From: Chaetoderma sp. LZ-2023a
Taxonomy: Eukaryota > Mollusca > Caudofoveata > Chaetodermatida > Chaetodermatidae
Direction of reading: 5' to 3'
Length of the DNA: 64,000 nt
Assembly: GCA_034401795.1 (NCBI GenBank)
Contig: CM067367.1
Coordinates: forward strand, 37,292,668 to 37,356,667
This document shows positions 56,270 to 64,000 of this stretch, piece by piece (position 1 is the stretch's first letter; every line of letters begins with the position of its first letter). Position numbers and translations under genes: made by a program. Below the pieces are notes generated by a model. That model was not told the DNA's origin and did no database searches. It was given only the letters and a program-made list of their open reading frames with translations.

Positions 56270-57285
56270 CAGAGTCAAATGTAGAGAAAATGCAAAATGA
56301 TGTGTGTATTGGCCAGAACTTGTGAAGAAGTTGGCAGATATTATAAGCAGGTGTGTTATATGTATTCCAGAACGAGAGAACCGGTCTGAACCATTGATTA
56401 CTGGAGAATTACCTGACAGGCCTTGGCAAAAGGTTGGTTCAGATTTATTTTTTAAGTGAGATGACATATCTGTTAACTGACTACTACTCGAGGTTTCTGG
56501 AAGTTGTTTGCTTGTCAAGTACTTCATCCTGTTCTGTTATAAATAACTTGAAAGCTGTGTTTGCTAGGAATTGTATTCCTGAAACAGTTATGACCGACAA
56601 TGGGCCACAGTTTAGTTCATATGAGTTCAGAAAGTTCTCACAAGCATATGGATTTAGTCATGTTACTTCAAGTCCAACGTGTGTCCAAAGTAATTGGTAT
56701 GGTAGAATGGGCCATAGATACCTTTAAACACATGCTTAAGAAATGCAAGGATGAAGGTTTAACGTTGTTGGAGTATAATTCTATACCACTACATCATGGA
56801 TTTAGTCCTGCTGAAATGTTAATGAACTGACAAATTTGTACTATGGTGCCATATCTTCTGTTAAATTTGAAATCGAAGTGCTCACAAATTGCAAAATTTG
56901 AAGAAGACAATAGAAGGTTAAAGTGTAAGCAAAAGCGCTATTTTGAAATGCGCCATGGACCTGGGATTTGTTTGTGTTACGTCGTGGGGATGACGTTCAT
57001 CAATGTGCATACACAGGCGTTCATCGACCTGGCAAATTGCATGAAAGTCGAATTGGACTTGAGGGTGAAAGTGAAGTGGCCGACACCACTCCACATGACA
57101 TACAGGCAATCCCCACCTTTCCAGAACTGCATTGTGAGGACTGGAATGTGGGTGAGCTCGCCCATGAAGAGGCAACAGACACGCACACACAACACATATA
57201 CGTGTGGATCCAGGAGGGGTTACGCCCTTCCAGGGAATCAGTTAGTCACTTGTCAACCGCGCCAAAATATTACTACCAATGATAT
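56270..57285 (+). pseudogene. Gypsy 1 integrase
   Basis: Traces of the zinc-binding region (YWPELVKKLADIISRCVIC), then LTDYYSRFLEVV, ETVMTDNGPQFSSYEFRKF (second Asp) and GMVEWAIDTFKHML (Glu position). The C-terminal DLPVLRRGDDV segment follows at 56955-56990 in another frame. Confidence 0.78.
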
Positions 57286-57359
57286 GCAGAGTGCCATGTG
57301 CACAATGACATTCTGTATATCAATAATCGTATTATTGTCCCGAGCATTCATGAGTCATG

Positions 57360-58062
57360 ATTCTAGAACAACTGCATGACAACGATGGACATTTAGCTAT
57401 TGAACGAACTAGAGAACGAATTAAGAACTGATACCATTGGATTAACATATGTGATAATAGGTATGGGTGGCCAAATGCATACCCTGCCAACGTTGTGCTG
57501 TTGGCCAACAACACTCCACGCCATTACAAATTAGAATCGTCGGCATGCCATAGGAGTGAGTGGCTGTCGATGTGCTCAGGCCCTTAAGCATGACAGATGA
57601 GGGCAATAAACAATACATCCTAATGCTACAAGATTATTTTACAAAGATGGTAGAGCCATTTGCTTTGCCTGACCAAGAGGTGTCCTGGCCAGCAATGTCT
57701 TCTGCCATTTTGGCATGCCCTATGAGTTACAGTCCAACCAAGGTTGCAATTTTGAGAGCCGTTTGATCACCGAGCTCTGCAAGTTGTTTCATATAGTCAA
57801 AACTCGCACGATGCCCTACCATCCATGTGGCGATGGGATGGTGGAGAGGTTTAATAGAACCATGGCAGTCATGCTGACTAAAGAAACGCACCCTGATTGT
57901 CGCAATTGGGATTTTCGTCTCCCTTATGTGCTCATGGCATACCAAACTTCAGCTCATTCCAACATGGGCTTCACCGCTGCTAGGTTAATGCTAGGCTGGG
58001 TGTTAGCCTTACCCTTGGATCTAGCCATGTCTAGAATCCCAGGAGAAATGAACTCGCCATCT
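57360..58062 (+). pseudogene. Gypsy 2 integrase segment, inverted relative to its gag-pol
   Basis: Frames with LHDNDGHLAIERTRERI (zinc-binding His pair), VAVDVLRPLSMTDEGNKQYI (first Asp), SNQGCNFESRLITELC (second Asp lost; Asn in place of Asp) and YHPCGDGMVERFNRTM (Glu). It lies on the plus strand, while the adjoining RT and RNase H are on the minus strand. Confidence 0.8.
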
Positions 58063-58482
58063 CTATATGTAGTAATACTTCGCAAAGTATATCGTCACCA
58101 ATAATTCTTGTTTGGTGCTCGCGTAATGCTTCTCAGTCTTATGGAGCATACGCGATCCAAACCATAGTACCTGCTCTGTTCCATCCTCTGCAACTTGGAA
58201 TAGAATGGTGCCAATTGCAAAAGCAGAGGCATCCGTGTCTAGGATGAAATCGAGGTTATGGTTTGCATGAGCAAGAATTGGTGCATTGGTATGTTGTTCT
58301 TTCAGCGTCTTAAAAGCCTCCTCACACTCACTCGTCCACTTAAATGGTCTGTCCATTATGGTTATCTGGAACAATGGTGCTGCAATTTCACAAAATTGGC
58401 CGATATAGCGCCGATAATACTGGCAGAGGCCAAGGAAGTTCAGGGTGTTGGTTACCGTTTTTGGAGTCTTCCATTCAGCCAC
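58063..58482 (-). pseudogene. Gypsy 2 RT connection and RNase H
   Basis: TLNFLGLCQYYRRYIGQF, APLFQITIMDRPFKWTSEC, FILDTDASAFAIGTILFQ (catalytic Asp) and HYASTKQELLVTIYFAKYY. The last residues drift from the family, marking the breakpoint. Confidence 0.85.
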
Positions 58483-58564
58483 TGTGCACGTTTTTCAGGT
58501 TGTGTGCCACAACATCGGCAGATATAATATGGCCCAGGAATTCAACCTGTTGTCGAAAGATGTG

Positions 58565-59352
58565 TCACTTCTTGGGTTTGAGCTTTAGATTGGCGCCTTC
58601 AGACCACGTCAATATCTCGTCCATGCTGGCCAAGGTTTGCTCAAGTGAAGAGCCAAAGATAATTACGTCGTCCAGATAGCATAAGCAGATCTGCCATTGT
58701 AATTTGGTTAAGACATGCTCCAGCAGACGTTCAAACGTGCGTGGGGCATTGACCAGGCCATGCAGCATTTTTTCTGAACTGGAACAAGCTGTCTCTGCAT
58801 GTAAAAGCTGTTTTCACGTGATCGGCATCCTCCATGGCCACTTGTCAATAACCACTCGCTAGGTCTAATGTGCAGAACCATCTGGCTCCAGTCAAGAAAT
58901 CTAGAGCCTGACCGATGCGTGGTAATTGAATACACATCTTTCACACTCAAATCATTAAGGGGGTGGTAGTCGATGCAAAACCACAACAACCTGTCCTTCT
59001 TACCTGCAAGGACTATTGGGCTGGCCCAGTGGGATGCAGAGGGTTCGATAACGCCTGTTCTCAGCATGTCCATTACTTGTTGATGAGCTTCTGCTTCTTC
59101 ATGTATTGGGAGATTGCACATGGGTTGGCGAACTGGCCGATTATTCCTGGTGTCGATGGAGTGGCATACTAGGTGAGTTTCTCCCAGGTCTAAATCACCT
59201 GATGAAATACTGTCCCGGTACTTATATAATAAACGGTGCAAATCACGTGTGTGTGCTTTAATTAAGCCAATTGTGGGGCGTGCGCGCGTGCGCGCGTGCG
59301 GGCGTGCGTGCGTGCGTGCGTGCGTGTGTGTTTCCACCGAGATCACTTCCAA
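58565..59352 (-). pseudogene. Gypsy 2 reverse transcriptase
   Basis: MLRTGVIEPSASHWASPIVL, FCIDYHPLNDLSVKDVY, ARTFERLLEHVL-type block (APRTFERLLEHVL) and CYLDDVIIFGSS with an intact YLDD near 58664-58678. Frameshifts near 58750-58900. The 5' end of the frame runs into a (GTGC)n repeat that has interrupted coding sequence. Confidence 0.83.
59278..59331 (+). repeat. (GCGT)n microsatellite inside Gypsy 2
   Basis: GCGC/GTGC units lie between the protease and RT coding regions. A second run at 59469-59528 is purer (about 15 GTGC units). Both expanded after the element stopped coding. Confidence 0.92.
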
Positions 59353-59468
59353 GTGGCCACAGTGGATGCCGGGTGTAGGGGTGATAGTGTCAGCTGTGCT
59401 ATTGAGGACTCGGAAAGGTATTTAATCTTTATTGGTGGTGGTCACCAAGATGCGCGGACTAACACATT

Positions 59469-59471
59469 GTG

Positions 59472-59527
<56 letters not shown>

Positions 59528-59528
59528 T
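59469..59528 (+). repeat. (GTGC)n microsatellite, second run
   Basis: Pure GTGC tetranucleotide array, 140 bp from the first. Plus-strand frames of Cys-Val-Arg-Ala repeats across it are not genes. Confidence 0.95.
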
Positions 59529-59599
59529 GTCTGATGGCGAAGGTGTGTTACAGTGGCCACAGAATTTCCTCTCGGCCAAGCTCAACTGTGGTGGTAGAG

Positions 59600-59930
59600 G
59601 CCAATATTTATACACATGTGTCGTACATTGATGATTCCTGTCCTAAGGGTATACGCCAGTCATGTATGTCAAATTCTTGCTGTTTGCAGGGTATTACAGC
59701 TTCGCTGGCACTGAGAAAGTCAGCGCCAAGAAGGGCATCATTTTGGATAGAGGCGATGAAAACTTGTTGTATGAATTGTATCGCCTCCATTTAAATCACG
59801 ATGTTTACTATTCCAGCCACAGGAACGTTAGCACCAGTGAGTGTTTGGAAGAAAATGGATGTTGGCTTAAGTGTGGATGCTCTCATATAGGCGTTTGTTA
59901 AATATGGTGATGGAGGCTCCAGTGTCCATG
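59600..59930 (-). pseudogene. Gypsy 2 aspartic protease
   Basis: Active site DTGAS at 59925-59914 (intact), and the flap/C-terminal ALLGADFLSASEAVI near 59720. The two lie in one domain-sized span. A stop or shift separates them from the Gag region. Confidence 0.78.
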
Positions 59931-60082
59931 GTGGGACTGGTGACAAGCACACTTGTATATAGTCTTGTGTGGTATGAGGAAGAGTTTCCAGGCTAATGCC
60001 CTGGTTATAATCCTGTATGGCGACTGAATCTTCTATATAGAAGGCTTGTTTTGGCGATCACCTCTGTTAACGATATAGGTGG

Positions 60083-60800
60083 CTAAGTGATGAAAGCTGC
60101 GATGTCTGTGCTGTTGCAAGGTCTGTGTTGGTGGGGACAGGGTTCGGGGTAGCAGTGGTGTGGTACTGGTGGTTGGTGTGTGTGGGTAGTGGGTGTATCA
60201 GTGATAGTGGCGGGTAGGATAGGATTAGCGGTGGTGCTATAGCGTGTGATTTGGGCCACCCACTTAGGACAATGCATCATCTTTAGAAGCACAGAAGAAA
60301 CAGTGCCTAATCCACTGTCTATCTTAATGTTTGTGTTTTCTGACTTTCCTGGTCCAATTTAGTGTGTGGTAGGAACAATCTGATTTACTACTATTGCCAC
60401 TAATGGATGCAGTGGGATGGTGGCGAGACATTTGTATTGGAAATCACTGAGGGCACTCTGTGTTTGGTGCCATATTGGTTGGGCATGGTGCTAGGATAAA
60501 CGTTGGTTCAGGGGAGGCTGTGGTACCAGCCACTGCTGTTCTACAAAGGAAAGAGGGGACTGTGTGTTCAGCTTGGGCGGGATCAGCCATCGCTGGAGGC
60601 GTTGGCATTGGTACTTTTCGCACAGTGTGCATCGCAGGTACTGGAGTTGGCGAAGCCATAGGTAATGTTGTGTGAGAGTGAGTGGTGATCGGGGTTGTTG
60701 CTGATGATGTTACTGCTTTTGTATGGTGGTTACTGATGGCCTGTGTTGAGCAGGGGCGAGCGAATGGGCACCGAGCTGATTGGGCGGTTGGGTTGGCGGC
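60083..60800 (-). other. Pro/His/Thr-rich region between Gypsy 2 knuckle and protease
   Basis: Minus-strand frames rich in Pro, Thr and Ala (for example TPTTHTHQPPVPHHCYPEPC) look like the low-complexity linker of this Gag-Pol rather than a separate gene. Confidence 0.4.
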
Positions 60801-60809
60801 TGCTGATTA

Positions 60810-61400
60810 TGGCAGCGCTTCCTCCAGTGGCCAACCTGCCCACATTAAAAACAGTCATCTGGGTGTGGGGTGATGAGTTTAGTTTTTTGTGCGGCTACCA
60901 TAGTGGATAACGTCATAAGCAGGTTGGTAAGAGATGCTATCTGTGCAGTTATCGCCTCTAAACTCACATTGGTCTTTTCACAGTAGCCGTTGTTGTCCAG
61001 GGCCATTATTACAGCCCCCTTGATGGGACTGGTCCGGTCTCTGCCTCTGATGAGTGGCTTTGTCCTGTATCTATTGGCAGTTCTTGATGTACCAATGTTT
61101 CGGCAGCTTCGGTCGATGTTGATGCTGTGTTAGAGGTGTTTATTGGCGCCACATATTCTACCTCATTTACTGGATGAGTTTGGCACCGCTCATTGTTTTC
61201 TCACTCCAGGAAATTCTATATCCTCACAGCAGTTGCAATTAATGTTTGCAGACTGCCGTGCTCTAATAGGAACAACTTTTCCTTTAGAGCGGGCTCAGCG
61301 CTTAGGGCATCTATAAAGGTGTCCAGCTGTAAATGGGTAACTCCTTCGAGTTTTGTTTTCCATTCAATTTTGCTGTAGATAAATTAGTCAACAAGAATGT
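60810..61400 (-). pseudogene. Gypsy 2 Gag with zinc knuckle
   Basis: KIEWKTKLEGVTHLQLDTF and LKEKLFLLEHGSLQTLIA (61385-61200), then a Ser/Thr-rich stretch, then CF*CGQVGHWRKRC at 60856-60810, a CCHC knuckle with a stop after its Phe. Confidence 0.75.
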
Positions 61401-61608
61401 GAATATTTGGTTGGTGGTTGCTTTATGATTCGATTTGATCACGTGTAGCTGATTTCTTAGTAGCTTAACATGAACAGGAGGAAGTTACTTCTCACTGATT
61501 GATTGACACTAACTGTAAATAAAGTAAAAAAATATTCTTTAGTGAAATGGAACTTTCAAGTTTAGCTCTTTCCTGCACATCTGAATCTAGTCTTAATCCA
61601 CACAGGTA

Positions 61609-61933
61609 AGATTCAAGATTCAAGATTCAAGATTCAATGTTATTTATTCAGTAGAAAAAAATATATAAGTCATGGATTCAACTAGGTTGTCCACCGAAGG
61701 CAATGCCTATTGTATTGGCGGACACCTTACACATATATACGTATATCTATATAAATAAATTAAACAGAACAGTTACATAACAAACTACAGTTCAGACATT
61801 ACATTTACACACGTTTTATTATTTTAATTAATTCTAACTATGTATGTTATTAACTATAAACGGACCAGATAGCTAAGTAGCACACAGTCACAAGACGTAG
61901 ACAAGCTAAATAAAAAATTAATGCATGTCTAAG
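61609..61933 (-). mobile_element. LINE 3' UTR, copy 1 (TTGAATC tail)
   Basis: On the minus strand it ends GAATAAATAACATTGAATC followed by tandem TTGAATC units, a poly-A-signal-like hexamer plus the short repeat tail of many LINEs. A stem (gtccgccaat...gtggac) lies just before. The 5' truncation point abuts (CAG)n. It serves as the empty-site reference for the MITE at 63383. Confidence 0.75.
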
Positions 61934-61934
61934 T

Positions 61935-61984
<50 letters not shown>

Positions 61985-62015
61985 CAGTAGTAGTAGTAGT
62001 AGTAGTAGTAGTTGT
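61934..62015 (+). repeat. (CAG)n(TAG)n microsatellite
   Basis: About 15 CAG units grading into TAG. It sits at the truncated 5' edge of the LINE 3' UTR. Confidence 0.96.
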
Positions 62016-62071
62016 AGTGGTGACATAACAATACAACAAATAAACATATATATTTTTGGTTGACTTTGATT

Positions 62072-62205
62072 ATACAGTACATCTCAGAAATAATCAGTCC
62101 ATCTCCACAATAAAATAAATATGTACTGTTGAATGTGTTGAACATAATTGAATTTGAAGCCACAGTTGCCATAGGCAGCAATGTCTTCCAATCCACCGAC
62201 ATTCT
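62072..62205 (+). repeat. Short interspersed repeat, third member
   Basis: tacagtacatctcagaaata ... ctgttgaatgtgttgaacat ... gaagccacagttgccatagg ... ccaatcc. The fullest member of the family at 780 and 4055. Confidence 0.5.
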
Positions 62206-62526
62206 AAATACACGAGAGAACATTTCTCACATCAAGGTTAAAATTATTCTAAAATAACAAGTTACTGTTTTTGTTTGGAAATATGTCAAGTCATCCCGAG
62301 CTGTACTGTAATTGTGTAATTGATATGATGTTTACAGGATGCTGGCTAGTGGGGGCGGGGGGGGGGTGCATCCATGGTCAAGGGCGGGGGAGGGAGGGGA
62401 GGTGCACGGTGCTCATTCTCCTTCTCATCCAGCAGCTTGGTTGTATGGTGACTGAACAAATTTAATAGTTGTTAGCAGCTGGAAACCTCAAGTCATTGTG
62501 GGTGGATTGGAGTGGGTAGGTAGTAT

Positions 62527-62823
<297 letters not shown>

Positions 62824-62989
62824 CATTGACGGCAGCATTAGTACAGGGATGGACCTTTATATGCCAAGTGCATTAGGAAATTATTTGTGTGAGTAGATGT
62901 AGTTATGGCTGAAGATAGTGCATATGTATTGTTAGCCCCTTGTGCATACACTTGTACAATGTAGATAGCGTTTCCTATTTCTACCCCAC

Positions 62990-63059
<70 letters not shown>

Positions 63060-63080
63060 TGTTGTTGTTGTTGTTGTTGT
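62990..63080 (+). repeat. (TAG)n(TTG)n microsatellite
   Basis: It ends exactly where the second LINE 3' UTR copy begins. Confidence 0.96.
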
Positions 63081-63758
<678 letters not shown>

Positions 63759-63779
63759 TCAGGCTTGGGTACAAGTGCA

Positions 63780-63965
63780 GGGTACTGCATCTAAATGCAA
63801 ATGCAAATGTTTGCACGTGATTCAAATGCAAATGCAAGTGCAAATGCAGCTTAGCTCGATTGCATTTAAATGCAAATGCAAATGTTTGCAACTTATTCAA
63901 ATGCAAGTGCAAATGCAAATGCAAATACAAATACATTTACAAATGCATTTGAATATGTTGACACA
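63780..63965 (+). repeat. ATGCAA-rich repeat, two units of about 75 bp
   Basis: Two blocks (63790-63850, 63868-63930) each contain three or more aaatgcaaatgcaaatg stretches ending in tttgca. The octamer ATGCAAAT occurs many times. Probably the end of a repetitive element cut by the window edge. Confidence 0.7.
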
Positions 63966-64000
63966 CCTCTGGTACTGAAATTCTGGAATATCGTAGAATT

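Larger units (their letters stand above)
53473..57285 (+). mobile_element. Gypsy LTR retrotransposon 1, decayed
   Basis: Gag, zinc knuckles, protease, RT, RNase H and integrase occur in the standard Gypsy order on the plus strand, broken by many frameshifts and stops. LTRs were not identified. The individual domains are listed separately. Confidence 0.88.
58063..61400 (-). mobile_element. Gypsy LTR retrotransposon 2, gag to RNase H
   Basis: Minus strand from right to left: Gag (61400-61140), zinc knuckle (60856-60810), protease (59930-59600), RT (59260-58565) and RNase H (58482-58063). The chain ends at 58063, where sequence switches to a plus-strand integrase. LTRs were not found. Confidence 0.85.

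Overview
This is a window of an animal nuclear genome, with spliced genes, dense transposon debris, long microsatellites and no bacterial features. The repeat mix fits a marine invertebrate: CR1-like LINEs with an esterase-type ORF1, an RNase H-bearing LINE, a DIRS-type tyrosine recombinase, Gypsy elements, hAT and piggyBac MITEs, and long (TA)n and (GTA)n tracts. I cannot name the species from sequence alone.

The one host gene I can identify is DDX1, the DEAD-box RNA helicase with an inserted SPRY domain. It lies on the minus strand in the left 13 kb. I rebuilt eight consecutive coding exons (13154 down to 1369) by translating between GT/AG sites. All junction phases agree, and together they encode about 203 residues from just after the start codon through the Q motif, Walker A motif and SPRY domain. 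The first exon was not found and the 3' exons lie left of the window. The introns carry several MITE families, three of which can be delimited precisely.

From 13.9 to 28.6 kb the window is mostly nested transposons: hAT MITEs with clean 8-bp target duplications, two tyrosine-recombinase relics, a LINE with ORF1 (SGNH esterase), endonuclease and RT, and a roughly 0.97-kb tandem duplication split by another LINE. From 28633 to 33417 there is a 4.8-kb element with long terminal inverted repeats (about 53 bp). It contains a nested 1.5-kb hAT-like element and one exon-like reading frame.

From 33.9 to 43.2 kb there are several LINE fragments in both orientations. One carries a SINE flanked by an 11-bp target duplication. 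There is also a 0.33-kb (TA)n tract. From 43.3 to 50.2 kb lies the most unusual region: three diverged copies of an unrecognised unit. Each has a CCAAT/CRE/TATA promoter (copy 1 also has a perfect five-box heat-shock element) followed by a conserved structured leader. At least two copies end in a related small cysteine-containing reading frame.

From 50.6 to 61.4 kb come a decayed LINE and two decayed Gypsy elements. The second has its integrase segment inverted relative to its gag-pol. The last 2.6 kb hold two copies of a LINE 3' end, each followed by (CAG/TAG)n. One copy is interrupted by a 218-bp piggyBac-type MITE and the other supplies the empty site. The window ends in an ATGCAA-rich repeat.
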